A DNA stretch of 64,000 bases, from assembly GCA_020736575.1 (NCBI GenBank), contig JAGPYM010000002.1:992001-1056000 (forward strand), given 5' to 3'. Source of the stretch: Thelonectria olida (lineage: Eukaryota > Ascomycota > Sordariomycetes > Hypocreales > Nectriaceae). The number at the start of each line of letters is the position of its first letter. Within the stretch, counting starts at the first letter, position 1. A program made the translations under genes and the position numbers. The notes under the pieces were generated by a model. That model was not told the origin of the DNA and made no database searches. It saw only the letters and a program-made list of their open reading frames with translations. Positions 34,185 to 44,719 of this stretch are shown piece by piece.

Positions 34185-37100
34185 CCAGCGGCTTCTCGGC
34201 ACAACACCCAAGACACCAACGGACCCAGGTGGCAACTCGCCAATGGCCAGCTTCTGCTTGTTAAACGGCCTTGGCATGGGGCCAGCGCACAGGTCAAAGG
34301 TGAAACTATCGTCTAGGGTGAGCCCAGGCGGCAATAGTCCTAACAAAGGGCCTGAGCCAGTTGTTGGTTTTGACGAGGCTTGAGCTGGAGAGCAATTATC
34401 GAAATCAAGTGCACGCTACAGGCTGCTCTCATTTACACAATTTCTTTTGCTTTCTTCACCTTGTTCGTTCTTCTTACAAGTACGCAGCTGCCCCTGAGCA
34501 TGGCTTGGAATTCTCTCTCCTGTCGTGTTTTTCCAGAAAACACCCGACATCATCTCACTCGCCGATCAGCTCGGGCGAGGCTGAGTCCGCCCACGTTGGT
34601 GCTGATATGTCTACTTCTCCCTCGAATGAAGTCATCTCCGGCGCCATACCGGCCAAGTAAGCCCATCGCTCTCTGATAGCGGTCTCGGGACCTGGGAGCC
34701 GAACGATGCGGAATTCCGCGCTACGTCCGGATACGCGGCTCATTTGTCAAAGACGAGGGAGGGGACGAAATACGAGCAGTCAGTCAGTCAAGCGCCAAAA
34801 AACGTGGGCATCATGGATGTTCCCGTTGGTGGTGGCATGTGGCGGCAGCACTAACAAAGAAACAAATGTGGCTTGCATTGACCGTCATCTTCTTATCGGC
34901 CGAGCTTGTCCTTTTGCTGCGCTCTCTCAGCCAGCCGAGTCGTGAGCCCACACGCTAGCGAAGAGGCATATTCCAGAGAGCGAATGCTCCAAAGATGGCG
35001 TGAATGATGCTCGTGATGCTCACCGCCAAGATACTCTCAGGCTCGCTTTCTTGGTGTTTCGGCCACTTCCGCTTCCATCACCATCACCAGGAGATGTTCA
35101 TGCACCGACGGACTGGACGGCTGCATGATTTGCGCTCAGTCGCAATCCTTGCAGCTCCCTTTGAGTTGAATTGGGAAATCGCCGTCTCGTTGTTGGTTGT
35201 TCATTGTCCCCCTTGAAACTGTGGCAGTGCTGCCTGTTGATCATGGATGCCCTCAGCCCTGTGAATCCTTCTTCCCACGGTCCCATCCTTTTTTCCACTT
35301 TAACGACCATCTTTTCGAATCGCCAATTCCTCTCCTCCGCCTTTTCCTCCATCCGTCGGCGCCCAGCGTCAAAGTGACCGATCTGCTCAAATCCGATGAT
35401 CCTTGTCGATGTGTCACTCCCTCGTCATCCCGTGTCACATGCACGAGCATCAACATCGAGGATGCACTGCGAGCTGAAAAAGGGCCGTCAGCCATGCTTG
35501 GCAGTTTCGCTTATGAGCAGCTCAATGGTGCCATTCTCGAAAAGAAGACACCGAGCAATCAGCTTCTCTTCTTCGATGAGTGCGCCGACTTCCCCAAGGC
35601 TCTTTGATAATTGAAGCCTCGGTCAAGGCAGCAGCATTCAAATATCTTCGTATTGATCAAGAGACACCCGCACAGAAGACCACCTCGCGGGCAAATGGAT
35701 GCAGCTGCAGGGAAGTCTCCGCCGTGAAACTGGCCCGTCGAGTGATTGTGTTGATAGTTGGCCGTGACCTGCGGTGCATTAGCGGTCAGTCTCCATTGGT
35801 AGAGAAGAAGGCGCATGGAAAGTCACGACGTTCCTTGGCGTTCGTAGAGTCGAGTGCCTTGCTGTGGCTTAGATTACGGTCCATTTTCTCAACAGCCTTC
35901 GAAAGCTTGGTGGCTTCTGACGTGCTTTCGAGGTTGACCACAGCGTAGCCATTACTCATCATTGCGATGCCACTAGGGATAATAATGCAGGCAGAGTCTG
36001 GTTGTGAATCAGAGCAAGGCTAGGACTGTCAATTCCAGTGACTGTATCACCGAGCATGATATCCTAGCAACGTTCTTAAGCCAATACCAACGCCTTCTCG
36101 TGAAATAGTCCTTGATCACTTGAGGCGTGTGGCGGTCTATGGCGACGAATTTCTAGTGTCCTCCAGGGTAAGCTCTCGTCGGCCGCGATACTCATCTCCC
36201 ACAGAAGACTCGGTTTATTGGCAGCTATGTCAAAAATATATTAGCCAGTCCCAGAAGGCCAATAACCAATAAATCAGACAGAGTGAGATCGCTTTATGCC
36301 CAGCAAGCGTTTGTTCCCTGAGATAATGCATGAATATTGAGTTGCACTCGAAGACGAAGCGGGGGAGGGAGCGGAGGCGGATGTCCGGCCGAGTTTGATG
36401 TCTCAAGGAAGAATAGCACTAAGAAGTTGGATGAGGATGAATTCGATTGCTGAGTAGTGAGTTTCGGCCTCTTGTGTGAGCTTCTCATACTTGTTTCAGT
36501 GAGATTTCGGGACAGAATGTCAATTGTTGAGGCATGTAGTATGAGTCTTTGTGTCATTCTCGATAGTGTATGAATTACAAGGTCAGGAACCAGCTGCTCT
36601 TCCTTGACGCGTCGTCGTGACAGTTCCACTCGTTTCTCGGGTGTCCACCCGGAGTCGACTTCGGGCCTAGCTCCGGGCCATCTTGGAGAGACTTTGTCAT
36701 AGTTCGGACCGGGCCTGCGACCGACGGTTGGGCGTTTGCTCCGGGAACACGGCCGTGCCGTGTCCGTTTGTGGGGTCAAGCCATGTGGCCAAGGCATGCA
36801 AGGTACAGTGGCAAGGCATGTGTAGATGTGCCAGGAACTGACTAGTTGGTGATTTCGACGATATCGAACGGGGAGACGTCTGCACGATGAGGAAGTGCCA
36901 GTCCCTCGGGCTGCCCCTGCGGCAACTATCACGCCACACGAGCCAGACGGCGATACAAGGCCGAACCGACCAGGGCCTCTTCTGGCAGATGCTGGTCCTC
37001 GACGCAACTGATAAAGGGCATTTGGGGAGGATCAGCAGGCAGATATGAGGTGTGCATGTCTCGGCAGAGTCGACTAGCATGCGTCTGCCCGATTACCGAG

Positions 37101-37579
37101 GGGCCGATTAGCGATGGATGAGTGAAGGGGGGATCCTTGGGATGTAGGTGTGTATGTAGGTTGTGAGACTACGAACAGATTAAACACCCATGTTCTTGTG
37201 TGCCTTGTCGAGATAGACTAGGGATGTTTAATAAAGTATCTATCTGCAGTCGTGTCCTAGAAGCAATACTGCCAAATCCGCAATTGTTGGCAAATTAAAC
37301 ATCTAATGACCTGATAGCACCACAAAATAGATATCGCATCCATGTAGCTATTCGCAGGCAAGTCAAGTGACGCCTCCCCAAAAGGGAGAATTTAGCGCAT
37401 TGTCGTTTAGCAGTCTGCGAAAGCCCATAATTAATTACCCCAACTGCAAACATCCATCCAAACCACCCTCTCACCAACGACAGCCGTTCTTCCGCCTGGT
37501 CTATTGATCCGGTTTGCCGGGCTGGCGACCGACTACCACCAACCTATTCAACTCGATACAACACTCCCCATCACTCTCG

Positions 37580-39875
37580 ATGAGCGGCATGGAAGAGACG
37601 CAGACGCCCCTCGGCGAGTCCATCAAGATATCGTGAGTCTGCGCTCACCTTGAAAACCCCTCGTAAAGGCTGATTCCCCACCGTCGAGATAGGCTGACCG
37701 CGAGTTTAGCTGTGAGCGATGTCGTCGCCGCAAGGTACTAAATTCAACTCTGATTTATCTTTGCTTTAGGGCTAACTCGATGATGCTCAGATTAAATGTG
37801 ACCGCAAACGTCCTTGCTCAAGATGCGTCAAGGCTGGCACCGAGTGTATTCTCAGCGGAAGTGGGGAAAAGCAACGGTAAGACAAGACGACGCATGTCTC
37901 TCTCAACCCATCAATACTCATCCCACATACTTGCAAGGCCCATCTCAAAAAGCTACGTGCAAGCCCTCGAGGGCCAAGTGGCCTCGCTCGAGCTGCTGCT
38001 CCGCAAACTCGCCGTCGCCGACAGCACCGAGCGAGATGACATTCTCTCCGAGCTGGCCATCTCGCCGCCAGCCTCAGCCAGCCTGTCGTCGGCCAAGCTC
38101 GTCTCGGAGCAAAAGGCCAATGCCGACCCCAAAGTTGTCGCTGCTCAAGTGCGCTCCGGACAGCTCAGGCGACCTCGCTCAAGCAACGCCACACAGTTCT
38201 TCGGCGGCACCAGCGCATACCACATCCACCTCTCGCACGAGGCCTCGATATCTCCCAGCGATGGAGGCTCGCCCCTGGAGTTGGCTTCTGCCCCTCCTGC
38301 CATGAGTTCCGGCCTGTCTGAGAACAACAGCGTCAACAGCCCGAGCGAACACAGCTTTCTGTATGCGCCGCACGATGAGACGTCCCAGATGTGCATGGCC
38401 GCCTACTTCAAATACCAGTATCACTTCCACATGCTCGTCTATAGGGAGTACTTTCTACGTGACTACGACATCGGCTCGGGGAAATACTATTCAGACGCCC
38501 TCCTCTTTTCCATCTGCGCTCTGGGTGCCATGCAGCTCGACGACTCCCGAAACGTCTCCGACATATTTGCCAACCAGGCCCAGACCCTGATTTACTCGAC
38601 CCTCGACAGCCCGGACTTGACGACCCTGCAGGCCCTCGCCCTGTTGGGCTACCGCGAGATTGGCGTCGGACACACCTCAAAAGGATGGCTGTTCTGCGGC
38701 ATGGCCTTCCGCTTGGCTCACGAAATGGGCCTTCACCTGGATCCGAACAACTGGGATGGCGCAGCAGAGTCGTCGACAAATCGGGCAACGGAGCTGGCCG
38801 TCCGCGACACGGAGATTTTGAGACGAGTCTACTGGGCCATCTTCATCGCCGACAAGCAGCTCAGCCTTTACTTCGGACGGCCTCCCGCTCTGCATCCTAG
38901 CGAGTCCGACGTCCGCAACACCATTCGGCTACAGTATCCTCCCGATTGGGAGGGTCTCTTGGATATTTACATCTGCAAAGGCGCCTCGGCAACCGAGTTT
39001 GAGGACGGCGTCGCGCTGGTTGGGTCGTTCATATACCAGGCTGAGCTATGCAAGATTGTTCACATTATGATCACCGAGTTGTTCGAGAACCGCCGAGGAA
39101 ACGTCGACGACACAGTGGCAGCCGCGAGGTCGAGGCAGATCCACGTCTCGCTGACCAAATGGTTGTCGAGTCTTCCGGGTACCTTGCATTGGAACCAATG
39201 GACGGTTGGTCTAGTGCAGCCGTCGGTGCTTCGCATGCAGTAAGTTTTCTATCCGCCGGGTGTTTAAGAGAGATGTCGACTAACTCGTACATCAACAGCA
39301 TGCTCTTCCACACCGTCATGATCATCCTCCACCGCCCACCATCCCACCTCTTTGAGAAGCCAGGAATCGCCGACAGCGAGGACGTCGAGATCTGCTACGA
39401 GTCGCTGCAAGCCATCCTCAGATTGATGCGCACGTATTCGCGCCACTACCGCTTCAGGTCCTTATCTCTCGACTTTGTCCAGACCCTATCGACCGCCGCC
39501 GGCACCGTCATGATGAAGCGCTTCTTCCAGGGCGCATCCTGGGACGACCCGGACATCTCGCGCTCCCTCACCACCATCCTCGACGCCATGGAGGAGGTGC
39601 AGCACACGTGGCCGTGCGTGGGCGAGATCAAGGACTATGTCATGAGGGCGCGCAACGCCCAGGTCGTCATGCCGCCCGAGGATCCGCTCAACGTGCCCGA
39701 CCTGATGAACGGGCTCGAGCTGAATCACGCCGTGACGTCGGATCTGATGGCGCAATGGGGCGACGAGCTGGGCACGCTGGTGACGGATGAGTTTTTGAGT
39801 ATGCAACTCCAGGCTACGGAGCAGGGCATACATGCAGCGTTTGACTTTAATCAAAACCCGACTTTGGGGCCGTGA
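37580..39875 (+). CDS. Zn2Cys6 (zinc cluster) transcription factor
   Basis: Five exons: 37580-37632, 37710-37734, 37791-37876, 37938-39239 and 39299-39875, giving 680 residues. The zinc cluster is spread over exons 1-3, one of them only 25 nt. It reads [27 protein letters not shown], a perfect CX2CX6CX5CX2CX6C (residues 19-45), which binds two zinc ions and CGG-type DNA half sites. A short coiled coil follows ([20 protein letters not shown]). The fungal-specific regulatory domain (PF04082 type) is shown by [60 protein letters not shown] and [11 protein letters not shown]. It is a nuclear regulator. Nothing in the neighbours points to its pathway. A second ATG three codons in is an equally good start. 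Confidence 0.92.
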
Positions 39876-41198
39876 TGAGATATATAGCTATATATGCAAA
39901 GGGGGATCGTGTATTAGCGTGCGGAGTTTTGGATAGAAATTTGTATCAGAATAAAATCGTGGAGGCTGCCAAGTGGCTGGGCAGCTCTAATCGTTTGCAT
40001 ATAGCACAAGGAACTCAAAGTCCAAGCCAATATCGTCTTCAAGACACATCGACGTCAAGTCTGTATCACTCGGATACACTAATGACATGTCAGAAGCCTG
40101 GGTGCAGAGCAGATCATGACAGAACTGGAAGCTGTCCCTCCCTCTTTCCGCAACCTTCGTTTGGGAGACAACGACGCCCTCTTCCAAGGCTTCGACTTGA
40201 GCCAACATCATGCTCAGAAAGACGTAGCATTTTACATTGGCCTCACCTTCGCAGATACGTTCTCCGAGCAAGGAAAGTATGTCCCAGATGGATTGTTCGA
40301 GAAACTCTCTGGGCTGCACTGTGCGGTGCATGGTCCTGTCGAATTGCTGGGTCTCGACAAGGGTGAGAAGCTTGAGAGTCATGATAGTTGATGCGTGCCT
40401 GATGGCCTCTCTGAACGTGAGCAGCTGTAGGATCCGGAGACGGGTTGGCAGTGATTGGGAGCAAAATGAGCTGCGCCGAGGTTGCGGTGCAAACGTCCTC
40501 GGGGTGCGACCAGGGCGATAGGGTGGTCTCGTCTATCTTACGGCTTTGTGGACGAGCGATTCCGTTGACGTCCAAATCAGGCCGCCGCCGATTGAGAAGA
40601 GTTGGCGGGCTAGGATCGTCAGGCAGTGAGCTTGGAGGCCGCAGACTCCTCGGCCATGAGAGAAGGTGGGCGACTGCCGATGCCCTAGGCCAAAACTGGT
40701 TCCTTCAGATAACTAGAGTGGGAAGAGGCCTACATATCAACCAAAGCCATACCACCTAATTGTCTACCGATATATGGGATGCAAAAACTGTTATTTCACA
40801 ATATAGTAGGGCTACCAATGGAAAGCAATTGACTCCACGAATAGAACTGGCTTTCCTCTCTTCGTTGATGAGTTACCCACTAAAGCAAAGCACATGGGAA
40901 GCCCCAATCTGGGGGGCGGGAACCAACCGACCAAACTCCGGCCAACTTCCCGAGGGCCCCCCGTCGTCCCGAGGCTCAAATTCCAATCTAAACCACCTGC
41001 CAGAGCTCTCCCTGCCATTTTCAACCGCGATACCATTGCATCGCACTCGAGCGACTGCATTTCAACTGACGACACCAATCTCATGATATCCCACAACCTC
41101 AAATCAACTCGCCAAACCTTGCGTCGTCCGCCATCCAAGTAGGCCAAGTGCCTCCTCCTCTCCCGACTTCCTACACCAACCTCATCCTCGTCCTCATC
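39876..41198. other. Intergenic with a possible gene remnant
   Basis: 1.3 kb before PEX10. It contains the minus-strand remnant described separately (39987-40680). The last 400 bases, with GGGGGGCGGG and a CCAAT near 40904, should be the PEX10 promoter. Confidence 0.5.
39987..40680 (-). pseudogene. Possible frame-broken gene remnant
   Basis: Two minus-strand frames look protein-like but do not join. One (through about 40620-40450) reads SPPTLLNRRRPDLDVNG and HPEDVCTATSAQLILLPI. The other (about 40500-39987, ATG at 40382) reads LRILQLLTFREAIRHASTIM and PREFLEQSIWDILSLLGER, ending in a stop at 39987. Only about 17 bases separate the best switch points, too short for an intron. A short ATG frame near 40654 (MAEESAASKLTA then stop) lies upstream. 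The layout would suit the decayed linker and C-terminus of a fungal regulator, but no domain is recognised. Confidence 0.25.
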
Positions 41199-42293
41199 AT
41201 GGCCTCCTCAACAACAACGCCGTCATCCTCCCCCTACCCCTTCGCCTCAGCCCCAGACATTATCCGCTCCCACCAAAAAGACGCCTACTTCACCGGCCGC
41301 CTCACCCAAGACCTCAGCGACCTCTTCCGCCGTCTTCGCGGCGCCCGCGCAACCCACGCCCGCGCCCCCGAGCTCCGCGTCGCCGCCACCCTCCTCTACT
41401 ACCTCCTCACCACCCTCCCCGGCAACCGCACCCTCGGCGAGGAATACTGCGACCTCGTCCAGGTCGACGCCCGCAACGGCGCCATCCAGCTGCCCGCCTT
41501 CGACCGCCGCGCCGCATACGTCGCCGCCTCCATCCTCCTGCCCTACCTCGCCAGCCGCGTCCTTCCCAGCCTTCGCGCCCGCCTGCGCCGTCTCCTCGAG
41601 CGCCGCATCGAAGCCCTCCGCAAGCAGGATAAGATCTCGTCGCGCGAAGCCCGTCTCTGGGACTACATAACCCGCCACATCACGCCGATAACCTCGGCCG
41701 CGCCCTTCCAAGCCGTCGTCCTCGCCCTGTTCTACTTCAGCGGCACGTATTACGAGCTGGCCAAGCGGCTCCTCTCCTTCCGCTACGTCTTCACCCGCAC
41801 CGTGCCCGACACGCCCGACCGCGCGGGCTACGAGCTGCTCGGCGTGCTGTTGGTGGTGCAGCTAGCGGTCCAAGGATACTCGCACATCCGCGACAACCTC
41901 GCCGACGCCGCTGCGCCGCGCGAGCGAAGCTCGTTTTCCGGTGCCGATGTGTCGCTCGACCATGACGGTTCATATAATAACAACAATGACCTGCTGTTGT
42001 CGGGCGGCCACGGCTCGCAGGCCCGCATTGACTTGGTCGCGTCGACGCATACGCCTGCTGCGGCGACGCCCCGGTTCCAGCTGACTGATGACAAGGTCAT
42101 GGGCTTTATCAAAGGGTCACAGCAAAGGAAGTGTACTTTGTGTTTGGAAGAGATGAAGGACCCTGCTGCGACGCAGTGCGGTCACGTCTTCTGTTGGGAA
42201 TGTATAGGTGACTGGGTGAGAGAGAAGCCCGAATGCCCATTATGCCGACGAGAGGCCATGGCACAGCACATATTACCGTTGCGCGTCATCTAG
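41199..42293 (+). CDS. PEX10: Peroxisome biogenesis factor 10 (PEX10)
   Basis: A single exon of 364 residues, starting at the first ATG (MASSTTTPSSSPYPF); the 17 upstream open codons have none. The N-terminal Pex2/Pex12-type domain is visible from APDIIRSHQKDAYFTGRL, through the helical segments YVAASILLPYLASRVLPSLR and FQAVVLALFYFSGTYYELAK. The C-terminus is a C3HC4 RING finger (about residues 311-350): CTLCLEEMKDP, CGHVFCWECI, CPLC. PEX10 sits in the peroxisomal membrane with PEX2 and PEX12 as the ubiquitin ligase that modifies the import receptor PEX5. In this window it has the most extreme C-ending codon use. It converges on the LYAR-type gene. Confidence 0.95.
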   Translation: MASSTTTPSSSPYPFASAPDIIRSHQKDAYFTGRLTQDLSDLFRRLRGARATHARAPELRVAATLLYYLLTTLPGNRTLGEEYCDLVQVDARNGAIQLPAFDRRAAYVAASILLPYLASRVLPSLRARLRRLLERRIEALRKQDKISSREARLWDYITRHITPITSAAPFQAVVLALFYFSGTYYELAKRLLSFRYVFTRTVPDTPDRAGYELLGVLLVVQLAVQGYSHIRDNLADAAAPRERSSFSGADVSLDHDGSYNNNNDLLLSGGHGSQARIDLVASTHTPAAATPRFQLTDDKVMGFIKGSQQRKCTLCLEEMKDPAATQCGHVFCWECIGDWVREKPECPLCRREAMAQHILPLRVI

Positions 42294-42871
42294 TCGTATC
42301 ACAAAGAACATGTATATAATAATGAAACGAAATGGAATGAACAATACAATAACATTGACGTCTTGTGTCCTCAAGCAATTCGCAAGCTGATATACCTGCA
42401 GCTAAGCAAGAACTTTCCCGTGGTATCCTCACTAGCACATACAAAGCCCCATGTGTTCCCCAAGCATAGGCTGAAACAAAAGAAGAAAGAAAAAAGGAGA
42501 AAAAAAAAAAGAGAAAATCATCGGAAAATACACAGACATGAAGAAAAGAACCGTCCGTTCATCAACCCGGAAGCCATCCCCATCCATTCGTTCACACTGC
42601 ATTATTCGCGAGGCCTTCCCAGAGGAATCCAACCTCGTTATCACCGGCACACCGACCAGAGATCCCATCCGTTTAACCATCCGTCCCAAACCATCTTGTA
42701 TACAGATTGAAAGTACACAGATTGAAGACATATCCCATCCAGGTATCGTGATTGTTGTTGTCCCCAGACCCGTCCGTCCCCTTAAAAACTCCTGTGTGTG
42801 TTCCTTTTAATGATGTCCGTTCCGTTATTGCCATTGGTTGCCCGCTGTTGTGTTTCTTCCTTCAGGTGCAT
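42294..42871. other. Convergent intergenic spacer, PEX10 / LYAR-type
   Basis: 578 bases with a purine-rich tract (about 42476-42520, AAAGAAGAAAG and a run of A). It contains no gene. Confidence 0.5.
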
Positions 42872-44719
42872 CTATTCGTCGTGTAGTGAGAACAAGACGA
42901 TTTCACCTCGGTCATTCTCGCGCAATCGCAGCGATCGCCACAGTTCCTTCTCTTCCGGGCCCTTGCCCATATCGCTGCCCATGGCCTGGCGCTGTCGATG
43001 GAACCGCTTCAGCACCTTGTTCATGCTGCACCCCTTCTCGCTCTCAGGTCCCTTGTTGACAAAGCTCAGGAACACATCGGCGCACGGCTTGAAAAGAATA
43101 ACCTGGCTGTCGCCAGGTTGCTGCTTTCCGTCCTTGGATTGTGGGCGATATTCGATGAGATGAGGCGTCTTCTTCTCCTTAGTTGACTTCTTCTTCGATG
43201 ATGACTTTGACTTCTTGCTCTTGCTGCTCTTCGTCTTAGCCTTGGTCTTGGTCTTGGATCCGGCAATCATGCCGAAGATACTGTTGTGTTTGGCATGCTT
43301 GTGCTTGGAGTGCTTGCTCTTCTTCAATGGGCTAGCTGGGGAGACTTCAGGAGCATCACCGCTAGAATAGTTGGGAGAAGGGGGGAAGACGGGCTTCATC
43401 ATACGGTTAAGTCCGCCAGTAAGACCACTGTGCAAGACTGGGGGCGCATCAATCATCTCCTGGTCGGTCGGAACATCGACGTGCAGGCGCTTGCGCTTCT
43501 TGTCCTTCTTCTCGCTGCCTTCCTTGCTCTTGCGTCGCTCGCGCTTTGGGGCCGGGGTAACAAATTCGGGAGGAGGCATTGCTTCATATGCGGGCAGCTC
43601 TTCGCCTGCCATGAACGAAGCGGGGTCTAGCAAATCATCCTCCTCCTTGGGAGGTTCATATCGAACAAGAGAGGTGCTTGGAGTGACCTCCGGAAGCTGG
43701 GTAGGGAGGTTCATTTTGGATGTATTAGGAGTCTGACCAGCGGCCACGAGGAACTCGAAGACATCGACATGCTCTTCATGGTCGGCGGAAGGGGGAGTAG
43801 GGGCCTCTGGCGGGGGCTCGGAGCAGATGCTCTCATCATCGGAATCGGATGGTTCTTCGTACTCGGCCCAATCAAACTCGCGGTCCTCGCCACAATCTTC
43901 AACGTAAGCATTGTGAGCCATCTCGGCGTTGTCGTGTGCAGTTTGGCTCTGGGGTTGATATTGGTATTGGTTTTGGTATTGGTTCTGGGGTTGGTATTGG
44001 TTCTGAGTATGGTATTGGTTCGGGTGCTGGTATTGGTTGGGATTGTTGTTGTTGTTCTTTTGCTTCTTCGACTTGTCCTTATATAGGGCGCCCTGGTACT
44101 TCTGATCTTCGGTCATGCAGCTCTAAATGATGTCAGAAGAGGATTTGACGATGCAAGTTGAGGGGGGACAAGCTGGGATTGGACTCTTGATGGAGTGGCA
44201 CATACGGTATGAGTTCGGTATTGGACGCCGGAGAAGTGAACCATGCAATCAATGCAAGTGAAGGTGGCGCCGTGGCAGCGGTTTCGATGAGGATCAAGCT
44301 TCTTCTTGGTGAGGACGTCACCACACGCCTATAAGAACAACAGGTTAGAGAGTTGAGAGGGATAGTGGGATGCAAGGCAATGGAGACTGGTCCGATGTGG
44401 CGGGGTGGTGTGCTGGGGATATTTGAAGGAAGAGGCAATGGAAGGTAACGAGACGGAAAGGAGAGTGTGTGGGCCATCAGATCGGCATCCAAAAGAAGGG
44501 GCATCCTTGAAAGAGGCTGTTCACGATGAGATGGTGTGGAAGGTGATGTCAGGCGTGGACGTTGTTTTGGGGGGGTGTGAGTGGGCATGGAGAGGTGGGC
44601 TCCCATGAGAGTTGCAGTATTGGGGAGCTGAGAGGGAGGGGAAACGAGGCGCCAGACAGAGGAATAGGAATAGCCACACAAGGAGATTGGTAACCTACCT
44701 CGCAGGAAAAGGAGACCAT
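42872..44719 (-). CDS. LYAR-type C2HC zinc-finger nucleolar protein
   Basis: Three minus-strand exons, 44699-44719 (7 codons), 44206-44328 and 42872-44122, coding 464 residues. Spliced, the N-terminus MVSFSCEACGDVLTKKKLDP, then HRNRCHGATFTCIDC and FSGVQYRTHTSCMTEDQKYQ, is the LYAR zinc-finger pair. The animal protein starts the same way and ends this block with EDQKY. LYAR is nucleolar and acts in rRNA processing and growth control. A Q/N/Y-rich repeat follows (about residues 70-107), then an acidic middle (DWAEYEEPSDSDDESICSE), a Lys/Ser-rich stretch and a conserved C-terminus (CSMNKVLKRFHRQR, EKELWRSLRLRENDRGEIVLF). The last exon alone has a Met start that would drop the zinc fingers, so the three-exon model is chosen. 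Confidence 0.88.
43952..44059 (-). repeat. In-frame repeats coding a Gln/Asn/Tyr tract
   Basis: On the plus strand GGTATTGGTT-like units repeat with a period near 12-18 bases. On the coding strand they give NQYQPQNQYQ-type repeats after a run of five Asn. Confidence 0.85.

Larger units (their letters stand above)
33345..37579. other. 4.2 kb gene-poor stretch
   Basis: The left part is the esterase upstream region. It holds a G run (about 33885-33900), (CT)19 at 33963-34001 and (CTT)7 at 34163-34184. The longest frame (36294-37007, minus) has no ATG at its start and no recognisable family. Tandem CCAAT boxes occur at 36259-36270. I see no supported gene. Confidence 0.5.

Noticed and set aside
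36259..36270. Tandem CCAAT boxes as a promoter
   Set aside because: No gene starts downstream within a reasonable distance.
36294..37007. 237-codon minus-strand frame
   Set aside because: No ATG at its start, erratic composition and no recognisable motif; overlapping frames are equally open.
37580..42293. A secondary-metabolite cluster around the Zn2Cys6 factor
   Set aside because: No backbone synthase, P450 or transporter lies in the window; the neighbours are housekeeping genes.
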